Assembly: GCF_903969135.1 (NCBI RefSeq)
Contig: NZ_LR824569.1
Location: forward strand, 1,612,001 to 1,676,000
Source of the DNA: Chryseobacterium sp. JV274
Lineage (GTDB): Bacteria > Bacteroidota > Bacteroidia > Flavobacteriales > Weeksellaceae
DNA length: 64,000 nt
Reading direction: 5' to 3'
The notes beneath the pieces are model-generated. The model did not search any database. It was not told where the DNA came from and saw only the letters and a program-made list of their open reading frames with translations. This document shows positions 14,470 through 24,077 of this stretch, piece by piece (the first letter of the stretch is position 1; every line of letters begins with the position of its first letter). Both the position numbers and the translations under genes were made by a program.

Positions 14470-14628
14470 GGTCTGGAAGCTGGAAGAGTGAAGCTGGAAG
14501 TTACTATCCGGCAATCCACTTTTTCGGGGATCATTTAACAATGAAGTTTATAAAGTTGAATAAAAAAGAGAATACTCTTCACTTACCTTCAGGATCTTCC
14601 CTCTCCCAGCCTCCAGCTTCCTTACTCT
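14470..14628. repeat. GGAAGCTGGAAG inverted-repeat element, copy A
   Basis: The left arm has two units of CTGGAAG/GCTGGAAG (from 14473) and the right arm (to 14625) has CTCCAGCTTCC in opposite orientation, with about 80 bases between. The element fills the space between the convergent NUDIX and murF genes. Related copies occur at 26967, 36166, 40841 and 56399. Confidence 0.65.
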
Positions 14629-14629
14629 G

Positions 14630-15901
14630 TTAAATAAATTCGATCAGCTTCTCGAGAGCAATTCCCCTGGAGCCTTTCAGCAATATATTTTCAGAGTGAA
14701 TTTTGTTCTGTTTTAAATATTCTATCAGGACTGTTGTATTTTCAAAAGCAAGATCTGAAGAATTAACCTCTTTAAAATGCTTTCCTACCGTGATAATTTC
14801 ATTGAAGTTAAGTTCCTGAGCCAGTTTTAAGATGTTCTGATGTTCTTTCTCACTTTCATCACCCAATTCCAGCATATCCCCAATAATAATGGTTTTACTG
14901 CCCTCAAAACTGATGAAATTATTCAAAGAAGCGGTCATAGAGCTCGGGTTGGCATTATACGTATCCAGAACCAAAGTCTTACCCTCTTTTTTCACCACCT
15001 GAGATCTCATATTGGTAGGCGTGTACAATTCCAGCGCATGTTTTATTTTTTCAAAACTGATTCCGAAATGAAGCCCCAGGCTTGCCGCTGCACAAAGATT
15101 GGTGAAATTATATTCTCCAGTCAGTTTTGAAACTGCTTTTACTCCCTGATAAGTCAATCCTACAAAATGTTCTGCAGAAAAAGATTCAAAATTGTAATCT
15201 GATGTCTCTTTTCCAAAAGTAATTTTAGGTAAATAATTTTCAGTTTTTTCTACCTGAATAGGATCATTTTCATTAACAAGAACAGTTCTGTTATCATTTT
15301 TAAGATAGTCATAAAGCTCAGACTTTCCTTTAATCACCCCTTCAAAACCTCCGAATCCTTCTAAATGGGCTTTTCCGAAATTGGTAATATATCCAAAATC
15401 GGGTTGAGCGATGGTACACAGGAATTCAATTTCTTTCTGATGATTAGCTCCCATTTCAATCACAGCCATTTCATGTTCCGGTTTAATGGAAAGAATTGTC
15501 AAAGGAACTCCTATATGGTTATTCAGATTTCCAAATGTATACTGTACATTATATTTTTCTGAGAGTACAGCATGAATCAATTCTTTAGTCGTCGTCTTCC
15601 CATTACTTCCTGTAAGCCCAATAAAAGGAATGGTAAGCTTGCTTCTATGATAAAGAGACAATTGCTGTAAAAACTCAAGGGTAGATGGAACATAGAAAAT
15701 ATTTTTATCTCTGTTTTCAAACTCCGGAAGTTCAACAATTACGGCCAAAGCTCCATCATCTATGGCTTTTTCCGCTAATGTAGCTGCATTGAAATTCTCA
15801 CCGGAAAAGGCAAAGAAAATATCATTCTCTGCTATTTTTCTGCTATCGATGGTCACTTTTGCAGCCTGCAGAAATAAAGGATAAAACTGTTCTATATTCA
15901 T
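14630..15901 (-). CDS. murF: UDP-N-acetylmuramoyl-tripeptide--D-alanyl-D-alanine ligase
   Basis: 423 residues from ATG 15901 (MNIEQFYPLFLQA); a start 15 codons upstream adds a non-homologous tail. Mur-ligase order: N-terminal substrate domain (VTIDSRKIAENDIFFAF), the ATP loop GLTGSNGKTTTKELI, a central EMGANHQKEIEFL and KTLVLDTYNANPSSM, and the C-terminal domain. It adds D-Ala-D-Ala to the muramyl tripeptide in the cytoplasm, the last cytosolic peptidoglycan-peptide step. It lies downstream of gldJ as in other flavobacteria. Confidence 0.95.
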   Translation of the reverse strand: MNIEQFYPLFLQAAKVTIDSRKIAENDIFFAFSGENFNAATLAEKAIDDGALAVIVELPEFENRDKNIFYVPSTLEFLQQLSLYHRSKLTIPFIGLTGSNGKTTTKELIHAVLSEKYNVQYTFGNLNNHIGVPLTILSIKPEHEMAVIEMGANHQKEIEFLCTIAQPDFGYITNFGKAHLEGFGGFEGVIKGKSELYDYLKNDNRTVLVNENDPIQVEKTENYLPKITFGKETSDYNFESFSAEHFVGLTYQGVKAVSKLTGEYNFTNLCAAASLGLHFGISFEKIKHALELYTPTNMRSQVVKKEGKTLVLDTYNANPSSMTASLNNFISFEGSKTIIIGDMLELGDESEKEHQNILKLAQELNFNEIITVGKHFKEVNSSDLAFENTTVLIEYLKQNKIHSENILLKGSRGIALEKLIEFI

Positions 15902-16002
15902 GTGGAAATATATATTTTTTAAAAAGAGGTCATATGCAATCGCCAAATCTATATGAGTATTTTAGACTTTTTAACCAAAGCGATTTCATGGTTCAAAAAT
16001 AA

Positions 16003-16034
16003 AAAAACCTTCCGAAAGTTCGGAAGGTTTTTTA
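16003..16034. terminator. Terminator between gldJ and murF
   Basis: AAAACCTTCCGAA and TTCGGAAGGTTTT form a 13-base stem with a three-base loop, and A/T runs on both sides let it act for gldJ on the minus strand (16055 is the gldJ end). It means murF has its own promoter. Confidence 0.8.
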
Positions 16035-16054
16035 TAAGTATTTTTTGATAAATA

Positions 16055-17656
16055 TTATCTTCTAGTTCTACCCTTATCGTTAGTTCTGGCATCCTGTGCA
16101 ACACGGAATCCTACCCAACCATAAGCTCTGTTTTGATTTTTATATCTTCTTTGTCCCGGATCCAGCCAATATGCTGTATCCTGCCAAGAACCACCTTTTA
16201 CAACTCTAACCTCGTTAGAAATTCCTGAAGTTCTGTCTTTGGTATCTTTTTGTAGTTTCACTCTACCAGCTCCATCTACAACAAAGCTTTGTTTAGGAGC
16301 ATTGTACATATCGAACCCAGCAGCAGAATCAGAAGCTCTGTAATATTCTAAAGAAGATTGTCTGTCACCATCTCTGTAGTTTCTGTAATCAGCGATAGTT
16401 TGTCTTTCGAATTGTCCAGGAAGTCCTTTGTAAACTAATCTTCCGTCAGCCAAAGTATCATATTTGATAGTACCTTCGTCGATCATTTTATAAGTTCCGT
16501 CACCGTTTCTTACGATAGCCTGAGGCATGTTTCCTCTATAGTAGTTGAAATCACTGTAATCTTCATCAATGATTGGTCTGTACACATCCGCAGTCCATTC
16601 TGAAACGTTCCCGAACATACCGTATACACCAAGATCGTTAGATGGATACTTTCTTACATCAGAAGTCTGTGCAGAACCGTCATTCTTCCATCCTGAAATC
16701 CCTGAATAGTCACCTTTACCCATTTTGAAGTTTTCAAGGAACATTCCTCTGTCTCTTCCTTTGGTACCTCTTAGTCTTTCGATTTCAGGTTTTTTTCCTA
16801 GGTATTGGTTATATTCTCTGGTTTTTGCCATACCAAGAGCTGCATATTCCCATTCAACTTCGGTAGGAAGTCTGAACTTCTGTACCATTGCAGAATTTGG
16901 AGCTCTGTTAGCTGCAAGCAATCTCTGGTTTGTAGTTTTCATACCAGTTTTTTGCTGCATTCTTTTTTCATTAATATATCCTTGCATTTCAGGATCATTC
17001 GATTTGAATTTATCCATGTTGAATGCAGTTCCTCCCTGGTTGTTGGATTCGTTGATATACAAATCTTTGGCAATAATACCAGACTGCATCAAAGCTTTTT
17101 CATTCGCTCTATCTGTCAGCCATTCACAGTATCTGTTTGCCTGAGTCCAGGAAACTCCTACCACCGGATAGTAATCAAATTCCGGAGAACGCAGATACGT
17201 TTCATTATAATCGTTTCTTGCTAATTTGTTGTCCCACAATAAGGTATCCGGTAATGCACCGTTATAGATTTCCTTAAAACTAGGATCACTTGGTGGGAAT
17301 ACATACTTCAACCATGTCAGGTATTCGCGGTATTCGTAGTTAGTAATTTCTGTTTCTCCGATAAAGAATGAACTTACCTGCATCCTGCGAGGCGTGTTAT
17401 TCCAATCGTGCATAACATCATCTTTCACTAATCCCATTGTAAAAGTTCCACCTTCTACATATACCATTCCAGGCCACCCCTTCTGCTTTTGTTGCTTTCC
17501 TGCAAAAAACCAACCTTGTTTTTCGTTTGGTTTCCAACCCGTTTTACTGACAAATTTTTTGGTACCGCCACCTTTGCTGGTTCCTGATCCGCCACAGCTG
17601 GTTAATGCAAGTGTAGAACTTAATGCTATTAATGAAAACAACTTTAGTTTTTTCAT
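16055..17656 (-). CDS. gldJ: Gliding-motility / T9SS lipoprotein GldJ
   Basis: 533 residues from ATG 17656; the frame extends 52 codons further upstream but those codons lack a signal sequence, whereas MKKLKLFSLIALSS starts a lipoprotein signal with Cys21 in LTSC. The body is a formylglycine-generating-enzyme/sulfatase-modifying-factor fold: GMVYVEGGTFTMG near residue 60, NDLGVYGMFGNVSEWTADVY, and VVKGGSW ending in WVGFRVAQDA. In Flavobacterium, GldJ is needed for gliding and stabilises GldK, a part of the T9SS ring. It is divergent from porU. Confidence 0.93.
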   Translation of the reverse strand: MKKLKLFSLIALSSTLALTSCGGSGTSKGGGTKKFVSKTGWKPNEKQGWFFAGKQQKQKGWPGMVYVEGGTFTMGLVKDDVMHDWNNTPRRMQVSSFFIGETEITNYEYREYLTWLKYVFPPSDPSFKEIYNGALPDTLLWDNKLARNDYNETYLRSPEFDYYPVVGVSWTQANRYCEWLTDRANEKALMQSGIIAKDLYINESNNQGGTAFNMDKFKSNDPEMQGYINEKRMQQKTGMKTTNQRLLAANRAPNSAMVQKFRLPTEVEWEYAALGMAKTREYNQYLGKKPEIERLRGTKGRDRGMFLENFKMGKGDYSGISGWKNDGSAQTSDVRKYPSNDLGVYGMFGNVSEWTADVYRPIIDEDYSDFNYYRGNMPQAIVRNGDGTYKMIDEGTIKYDTLADGRLVYKGLPGQFERQTIADYRNYRDGDRQSSLEYYRASDSAAGFDMYNAPKQSFVVDGAGRVKLQKDTKDRTSGISNEVRVVKGGSWQDTAYWLDPGQRRYKNQNRAYGWVGFRVAQDARTNDKGRTRR

Positions 17657-17820
17657 AGTCGATATAAATATTTTCAAAGTACAAAGAAAAAATAAATTAT
17701 TCAATAAATCAAGTAAACATTTGATTTTTTTGAAAAACGTTAACAATTTAATTTTATTGTATCGCAATTTAATTCTAAAATTTTCATTTATTTTGTAATT
17801 TAGCAATTTCAATAGTAAAC

Positions 17821-20800
17821 ATGAAACGAAAAATTACGCTTTTATCTTTAATCGCTTTTGCATCAACACTTTACGCCCAAAGAAACACCATAGAATGGAA
17901 TGGATCGAAAATTCAGGATTTTGGCGACACAAAATTAAATCTTCCTAATTTTAAAAATGAGGGTTTTTCTTTCAGCCAAAATAATGTTTTTATAGTAACC
18001 AAGCAAAAAATCGGAGAAAAGCAGCTTAAAATTTCAGATCTTGTCTGGGAAAGCGTTCCTACTCAGGATTTATTTGAGTTGGATAAAGGAAGACTCCCTG
18101 ATTATGATGTAGCAGATGTTTCTTATTATAATTTAGATGGAGACAGCTATGCCAGTATCAGTGTTGCTTTGTTTAAAAATGTAAAAGGCCGTGTTCAGAG
18201 ATTATCTTCGTTTAATGTTTCAGAAGCCTCTTCATTTGTAAATACTACAGGAACTGTTAATAAGATAGGAACAACCGGCAACCCATTATCAAGTGGTAAC
18301 TTTTATAAAATAAAAGTTGACAAATCCGGTGTATTCAAAATCACATCCCAGTTTTTAAAAGATAACGGAATCAATCCCGGCTCTGTAAATCCTAAAAATT
18401 TCAGAATTTATGGAAACGGAGGGGTACTGCTTCCTGAATATAATCAGGATGCAAGATATGGAGCTTTACAGGAAAATGCCATTCAGGTAGTAGGTGAAGA
18501 TGACGGGGTATGGAACGATAATGATTATGCTCTTTTCTATGCTCAGGGTCCTGATGGATATAACCTTTACGACACTTCCAATGGAAATGGTTTTAAAAGA
18601 AAAGATACCCGGTTCAGCGAAAGAAGTAATAACGTTAAAAATATATATGAAGATTTTTCTTATTACTATATCAACTTTGACAAAGGTTCAGGGAAGAGAG
18701 TTCCAACTGTTGATGGAACCCTTCCTGCCCAGCTGATTACAAGATATGACAATTACCAGGTGATCAACAAGGATCAGAAAAACTTGTTGAAAGTAGGAAG
18801 AACCTGGGTGGAAGACACTCCTTTCAGCAATGAAAAAACAATAACACTTTCCACCAACTCGCCAATACAGGCCGGTGATGTTATACGATACAGAACTCAG
18901 GTGGTAGCTTATAATTCGCAACAGAATACGATTGATTTTAAGATCAATAATTTAAATCCGCATCCACTGCAAACGATTCCTACAGATACTTCATCTTATC
19001 AGTATACCTTCTACCCTGTAACCTATTCCGGAACGCTTACCAATCTTACCGGAAATCAGATTACAATGGTTTTGAATCCTGATATTTCTAAAAACCCTAA
19101 CGGAACTTTCTATTTTGATTATGCAGAAGTTCAGTACAAAGAAAATCTTGCGTTCAATGGTTCACAGATGAACTTCAGGGATTATTCAATTGTAAGTGGA
19201 AGTAATACAGATTACGGATTCAGCATTACCAATGCGGCTAATATAGAACAGGTATGGGATGTAACGGATATTACCAATGCCAGCCGAAGAGTGAATAAAG
19301 CCGGAGCCGGCGCTTTCAACTTTGCTTATACAGCTGCTGATCAGAATTTCAATAATGAATTTGTGGCATTCCGTGCTGATGCGGCTTTCAGCCCACAGTT
19401 TGTAGGAAGAATTTCCAATCAAAATCTTTCTGCCTTACAAAATATAGATTACCTGATTCTGACGGTTCCTGAAATGATGGGCCAGGCACAGAGAATTGCC
19501 AACTATCACCAGACTGCTCATAATTATAATGTAGAAATTGTAGACGTTAACAAAATCTATGAAGAATATGGCAGCGGAAGTAAAGATCTTACGGCTATAA
19601 GAGATTTCGTCAGCAAACTCAATACTCCTCTTGGCAGACTTCAATACGTATTTATCCTGGGTGATGCTTCATTTGATTATAAAAACAGAGTTCCCAATAA
19701 TACAAACGTTGTTGCCAGCTACCAGAGTGAACAGTCTTCAGATTACGTATCCTCATTTGTAACGGATGATTATATTGTAATGACCAAACCGCAGACCACA
19801 TTGTTAATTGAAAATAATTTACCGGATCTGCCTGTGGGAAGAATTCCTGCTGCAAACGCAAGTGAAGCTGGAGATATGATCAATAAAACATTGGCTTATT
19901 ACAACAAACTTCAGGGGCAGTCAACTCCTTTCGGAGACTGGCGTATGCGACTTGACTTTGTAGTGGATGATAATGATGAGGGAGGAGGTCCGTTTCATAA
20001 TGTAATGAACAGTTCTCTGGCCGGCATATTTGAACAACCGGGACAGACGGAACTTAAAGAATATAATGTTAAAAAGTTATATATGGATGCCTTTACCGCT
20101 CAGAGTACCTCTGGAGGTCGAAGATATCCACAGGTAAACCAGGCTATTTCCAATGCTATCGGAAACAGTTTATATCTGTTTTATTTCGGACATGGAGGAA
20201 TCAATGGCTGGGCACAGGAAAGAGTATTAACAACTACTGAGGTTCAGAATGCCAATAACTTCTCTAATGTATACAGCAGATTCCCGTTTGTTTCTACCAT
20301 CACATGTGAATTTACATTATGGGATGAGCCTGCAACCAATTCTGTAGGGGAACAGTTTATCAAAATGAAACAGGGAGGTGCATCAACAATGATTACTTCC
20401 AGCCGTGCTATTGGTGTAGATTACGGACGTGATTTCACGAATACATTTACCCAGAATATTTTTAAACTAACGAATGACGATTTCAATACGTTAGGAAATG
20501 CCCATTTACTGGCTAAAAAACAGAAGGGACCAAACAATAACCATTTAAAGGTAAACTTCCTGGGTGACCCTGCTATGAAATTAAGCAGACCTCAAAGACT
20601 TCTTACCATTGATAATATTGAAACTCCGGTTCCGGGACTGATCAGAGGATTGGATTTCGTGAAAATAAAAGGACACATCAATAATCCGAACGGAACATTG
20701 AACAATACCTTCAACGGGAAAGTCAGCATCAATATTTTTGATAAGAGATTAAATAAGAAAACATTAAATAATACCGGTGTTTTATCTCCGGTTTTAGATT

Positions 20801-21723
20801 ATACAGAGGAAGGAAGTGCTATTGTAAAAGCTGCCGGAACTGCTGTAAACGGAGTATTCACTGCAGAATTCTATGTTCCTAAAGATATCAACTATGCGGT
20901 GGGACAGGGAAGAATTTTAGCCTATGCAGACAACAAGTCAACGGATGTTTTCAACAACCAGGCGGTGCAAGTAGGTGATATCAACCCTAATGGAATCAAT
21001 GACAGCCAGCCTCCAAAAGTAAAACTGTATATGAATAACACCAACTTTGCAGATGGTGGAATTACCAACCAGAATCCTATGCTTCTTGCCTGTCTTACAG
21101 ATGACACAGGAATCAACTCTACAGGTTCAGGGGTAGGTCACGATATTACCACGTACCTGGACGGGCAGATTATCAATACCGTTGTTTTAAATGATTTTTA
21201 CTCTGCAGGAGAAGGAAACGGATGTTTAAATCCAAGTCTTGCTGACTACCAAAAAGGAAATGTAACCTATCCTTTCAGAAATTTAGCGATTGGACAACAC
21301 CAACTGACATTTAAAGTTTGGGATATAAACAATAATTCTACATCTGCTACGTTAAATTTTGAAGTTAAAGATGAATCTGACCAACACCTGACGATCAACC
21401 GTCCGCTGAACTGGCCAAATCCATTTACAAATAAAACCTATATTCAGTTTGAACACAATTGTGATGATATTCTGGATGTGAACGTACAAATTTATACTAT
21501 AACCGGAAGATTGGTAAGAACTTTATCGCAGCCGGTAGTCGCAGAACCTTTCCTACAGGGCTTTAGAACCCCTCGTCAGGCAATAGAATGGGACGGAAGA
21601 GATGATTTTGGGTCAACAGTAGCAAAAGGTACGTATATTTTTAAGATATTTGCAAAAAGTCAAAATCAAGAAAAATGCAAAGGAAGTGCTACAGCTGTAG
21701 AAAAAATGGTACTTTTGAAATAA
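17821..21723 (+). CDS. porU: T9SS sortase/peptidase PorU (C25 family)
   Basis: 1300 residues. Signal peptide (LSLIAFASTLYAQ), N-terminal prodomain-like beta region, then a gingipain-type C25 peptidase: catalytic His791 in YFGHGGINGW and Cys829 in STITCEFTLWDE. The C-terminus is an FlgD-like Ig fold (NWPNPFTNKT, TGRLVRTLS, WDGRDDFGS) similar to a T9SS C-terminal signal. PorU removes sorting domains from T9SS cargo and attaches cargo to the surface, together with PorV encoded 60 bases downstream. Confidence 0.95.
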   Translation: MKRKITLLSLIAFASTLYAQRNTIEWNGSKIQDFGDTKLNLPNFKNEGFSFSQNNVFIVTKQKIGEKQLKISDLVWESVPTQDLFELDKGRLPDYDVADVSYYNLDGDSYASISVALFKNVKGRVQRLSSFNVSEASSFVNTTGTVNKIGTTGNPLSSGNFYKIKVDKSGVFKITSQFLKDNGINPGSVNPKNFRIYGNGGVLLPEYNQDARYGALQENAIQVVGEDDGVWNDNDYALFYAQGPDGYNLYDTSNGNGFKRKDTRFSERSNNVKNIYEDFSYYYINFDKGSGKRVPTVDGTLPAQLITRYDNYQVINKDQKNLLKVGRTWVEDTPFSNEKTITLSTNSPIQAGDVIRYRTQVVAYNSQQNTIDFKINNLNPHPLQTIPTDTSSYQYTFYPVTYSGTLTNLTGNQITMVLNPDISKNPNGTFYFDYAEVQYKENLAFNGSQMNFRDYSIVSGSNTDYGFSITNAANIEQVWDVTDITNASRRVNKAGAGAFNFAYTAADQNFNNEFVAFRADAAFSPQFVGRISNQNLSALQNIDYLILTVPEMMGQAQRIANYHQTAHNYNVEIVDVNKIYEEYGSGSKDLTAIRDFVSKLNTPLGRLQYVFILGDASFDYKNRVPNNTNVVASYQSEQSSDYVSSFVTDDYIVMTKPQTTLLIENNLPDLPVGRIPAANASEAGDMINKTLAYYNKLQGQSTPFGDWRMRLDFVVDDNDEGGGPFHNVMNSSLAGIFEQPGQTELKEYNVKKLYMDAFTAQSTSGGRRYPQVNQAISNAIGNSLYLFYFGHGGINGWAQERVLTTTEVQNANNFSNVYSRFPFVSTITCEFTLWDEPATNSVGEQFIKMKQGGASTMITSSRAIGVDYGRDFTNTFTQNIFKLTNDDFNTLGNAHLLAKKQKGPNNNHLKVNFLGDPAMKLSRPQRLLTIDNIETPVPGLIRGLDFVKIKGHINNPNGTLNNTFNGKVSINIFDKRLNKKTLNNTGVLSPVLDYTEEGSAIVKAAGTAVNGVFTAEFYVPKDINYAVGQGRILAYADNKSTDVFNNQAVQVGDINPNGINDSQPPKVKLYMNNTNFADGGITNQNPMLLACLTDDTGINSTGSGVGHDITTYLDGQIINTVVLNDFYSAGEGNGCLNPSLADYQKGNVTYPFRNLAIGQHQLTFKVWDINNNSTSATLNFEVKDESDQHLTINRPLNWPNPFTNKTYIQFEHNCDDILDVNVQIYTITGRLVRTLSQPVVAEPFLQGFRTPRQAIEWDGRDDFGSTVAKGTYIFKIFAKSQNQEKCKGSATAVEKMVLLK

Positions 21724-21782
21724 TTAAATAATACATAGACAATAATATTAACAAAAAACTGATAATATATAAAAGACAACAT

Positions 21783-22946
21783 ATGAATTTAACTACTAAA
21801 CTGCTTTTAGGATTTGGTTTGAGTGCTGGTTTTTTAGGCTATTCGCAAGATTTAGGTAAAGTAAACCCAGTTCTTACCGGAGCTCCTTTCCTAAGAATTG
21901 CGCCTGATGCGAGATCAGGAGGTATGGGAGATCAAGGGGTGGTAACCTCTCCGGATGCATTTTCACAATTCTGGAATGCGGCTAAATATCCTTTCAGCAG
22001 AACAAGTTCTTCCGTAGGTCTTAACTATACGCCTTACATGGGGAAACTTACCAATGATGTATTCTTATTATATGCTTCGTTCCATAAGTTTTTGGGGCAG
22101 GAAGAGAGATCTACAATCTCTGCAAGTATCTATTATTTCAACATGGGACAGGTAGACCTGACTCAGTTGGTAGGTACAGAAATTGCATCAATGGGTACAT
22201 CAAAACCAAACGAATTCTCAATTGACGTTGCTTATGCTTTGAAGCTTTCTGATTCATTCTCTGGTGCTGTTACCGGTAGATTTATCCGTTCAGACTTAGC
22301 CGGAGGATTCAACACAGACACTACACTTAAAGCAGCAAACAGTTTCGCAGTAGACGTTTCAGCATACTATACCTCACCAAGATTCTCCAGTATCGGAGGA
22401 TATGATGGTAAAGTGAATGCAGGTTTAGCTATTCAGAATGTAGGTCCGAAACTGGATTATACAGGAAATGAAGAGTCAAGATCTTATCTTCCTACAATGG
22501 CAAGATTAGGAGTTGGGTATGACATGTACCTGGATGATATGAACAGAGTTGGAATTTCTGTAGAAGGTTCAAAACTTTTGGTTCCCGGATCTGAATATGC
22601 AGGAATTGATCCAAATACAAGACAGCCTATTTATCAAATCCCGAATGTAGGGCCAATGGCTGGTATTGGAAAATCTTTCAAAAATAAAAACAGTATCATG
22701 TACAGTGGTGCTTTAGAATATTCTTATGACAATGCATTTTCTGTAAGAGGAGGTTACTTCCATGAAAGTGAAGAGCAGGGAGCAAGACAGTTTGCTACAG
22801 CGGGTGTTGGTTTAAGATACCGTTCTTTCGGACTTGATCTTTCTTACCTGATCAACATGTCTAAAATCAACAGTGCATTGGATAACACGCTTCGTTTCGG
22901 TCTTACCTGGAACATCGGAGAAGAAACATCCAACAACGATCGTTAA
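21783..22946 (+). CDS. porV: T9SS outer-membrane shuttle PorV (LptO)
   Basis: 387 residues; signal peptide ending GYSQ, then a FadL-like beta barrel beginning APFLRIAPDARSGGMGDQG and ending LRFGLTWNIGEE, the PorV hallmark. PorV binds cargo at the translocon exit and delivers it to PorU. It follows porU in the usual order and shares its transcript; a terminator follows at 22971. Confidence 0.95.
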   Translation: MNLTTKLLLGFGLSAGFLGYSQDLGKVNPVLTGAPFLRIAPDARSGGMGDQGVVTSPDAFSQFWNAAKYPFSRTSSSVGLNYTPYMGKLTNDVFLLYASFHKFLGQEERSTISASIYYFNMGQVDLTQLVGTEIASMGTSKPNEFSIDVAYALKLSDSFSGAVTGRFIRSDLAGGFNTDTTLKAANSFAVDVSAYYTSPRFSSIGGYDGKVNAGLAIQNVGPKLDYTGNEESRSYLPTMARLGVGYDMYLDDMNRVGISVEGSKLLVPGSEYAGIDPNTRQPIYQIPNVGPMAGIGKSFKNKNSIMYSGALEYSYDNAFSVRGGYFHESEEQGARQFATAGVGLRYRSFGLDLSYLINMSKINSALDNTLRFGLTWNIGEETSNNDR

Positions 22947-22967
22947 AAAAAGCTACAGCTATATAAA

Positions 22968-22998
22968 AAAAGCCTCATACATTGTATTGAGGCTTTTT
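22968..22998 (+). terminator. Terminator after porV
   Basis: GCCTCATACA / TGTATTGAGGC stem with a short loop followed by TTTTTTA. Confidence 0.8.
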
Positions 22999-23008
22999 TA
23001 TATCAATT

Positions 23009-23093
23009 GTGAAGGGGTCAATCCGCTTCACTTGTCAATTTCTTTTATACTACAATCATTCACCATTCACTTTGCGAAGCAAAATTTCACTAT
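23009..23093. repeat. GTGAAGCGG / AAATTTTGCTTCGC intergenic repeat element
   Basis: Short inverted pieces (GTGAAG and CTTCAC at 23009-23031) and, in the opposite direction, AAATTTTGCTTCGCAAAG with GAATGGTGAATG. This phrase resembles a dispersed flavobacterial repeat. Its right end supplies the stop codon of the beta-lactamase gene. Confidence 0.4.
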
Positions 23094-23848
23094 TGACCTT
23101 TAAATAATGTAATGGTATACTCAAGAAGTCTCCCATCTCCATAATCTCCATGTCCCGGAACTACAATTTTCACGTCGGGATATTCTTTTTTTACTTTTTC
23201 AATGGTATTTGACCACGCAGAGACATTTGCATCTCCTAAATATCCTTTGCCCGCCTCAAGCTCTTTCAACAAACAACCTCCAAACAGAATATGTTCACTT
23301 GGGAAATATCCAACAGTATTATCTCTTGTATGACCTTCTCCGAAATACTTAGCAATAACACCCTTATCACCCACTTTCAGAATCACAGAATCATTAAAAC
23401 TGTTTTCAGGGACAACGAAATTGTTTTCTTTGGCTAGTTCGATTGTTTTAGCATTGGAATAAGAAGGAATATTCTTTTTATGAAAGGCCAGCAATCCTCC
23501 TAAACTATCATCATGAAAATGAGTGGGAATCACTGCATTGATTTTCGCATGAAGTTTTTCATTGATCCATTGTATCAGCTCATCTGAACCTGTATCATTA
23601 GTAGGTGTATCAAAAACAATAGTTTCATTATGGTCTTTTACAATCAATCCGTTACAGGGAACATTCCCGAAATCATTGGTCTGCTTAAAAGAAGTATGAA
23701 TAAATGTGTTTTCTGAAATCTGGGTGATGATCAGAGTTTTTGATTCATAAATTTTCTTTGCCTTAAAACTGCTTTTCTTCTGTGAAATACAGCTTAACAT
23801 GATAAAAGAAAACAAAATGGCTAATATATTTTTACTGATGATCTTCAT
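23090..23848 (-). CDS. Subclass B1 metallo-beta-lactamase, lipoprotein form
   Basis: 252 residues. All B1 zinc ligands are present: H110, H112 and D114 (THFHDD), H173 (GEGHTRDN), C192 (FGGCLLKE) and H233 (PGHGDYGDG). The overall pattern is closer to Bacteroides CcrA/CfiA than to the IND/CGB enzymes usual in Chryseobacterium, judged by memory of motifs. The signal ends in IMLSC with Cys20, so the enzyme is probably lipid-anchored. It hydrolyses beta-lactams; spectrum not readable. Its 3' end is embedded in a dispersed repeat. Confidence 0.85.
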   Translation of the reverse strand: MKIISKNILAILFSFIMLSCISQKKSSFKAKKIYESKTLIITQISENTFIHTSFKQTNDFGNVPCNGLIVKDHNETIVFDTPTNDTGSDELIQWINEKLHAKINAVIPTHFHDDSLGGLLAFHKKNIPSYSNAKTIELAKENNFVVPENSFNDSVILKVGDKGVIAKYFGEGHTRDNTVGYFPSEHILFGGCLLKELEAGKGYLGDANVSAWSNTIEKVKKEYPDVKIVVPGHGDYGDGRLLEYTITLFKGQ

Positions 23849-24065
23849 AAAATGATAATTTAAGCTTGAGATAAGCTAAGGTAAGAATTCGTGGAACAAG
23901 ATTTGTTAGCTGTTGTGTTAAAAATAACCAATTATGAGTTGTGAATCATTCATATGTTTCTTCTGTCAATTTATTTTTAAATAGTACTACAGCTCAATTA
24001 AAAAAATATAATATTTAAGTTTACAAAAGTCTTTCTTTTATGGCGATTTTCTTAAATTCAATAGC

Positions 24066-24073
24066 TATTTTTG
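24066..24073 (+). promoter_or_regulatory. -7 box TATTTTTG of the FUSC gene; leaderless
   Basis: TATTTTTG is followed after four bases by the ATG at 24078, so the transcript probably begins at the start codon. No TTG at -33. Confidence 0.45.
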
Positions 24074-24077
24074 TAGT

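Noticed and set aside
16725..17224. Two plus-strand frames inside gldJ
   Set aside because: They lie fully antisense to a well-conserved gene and have no recognisable domain.
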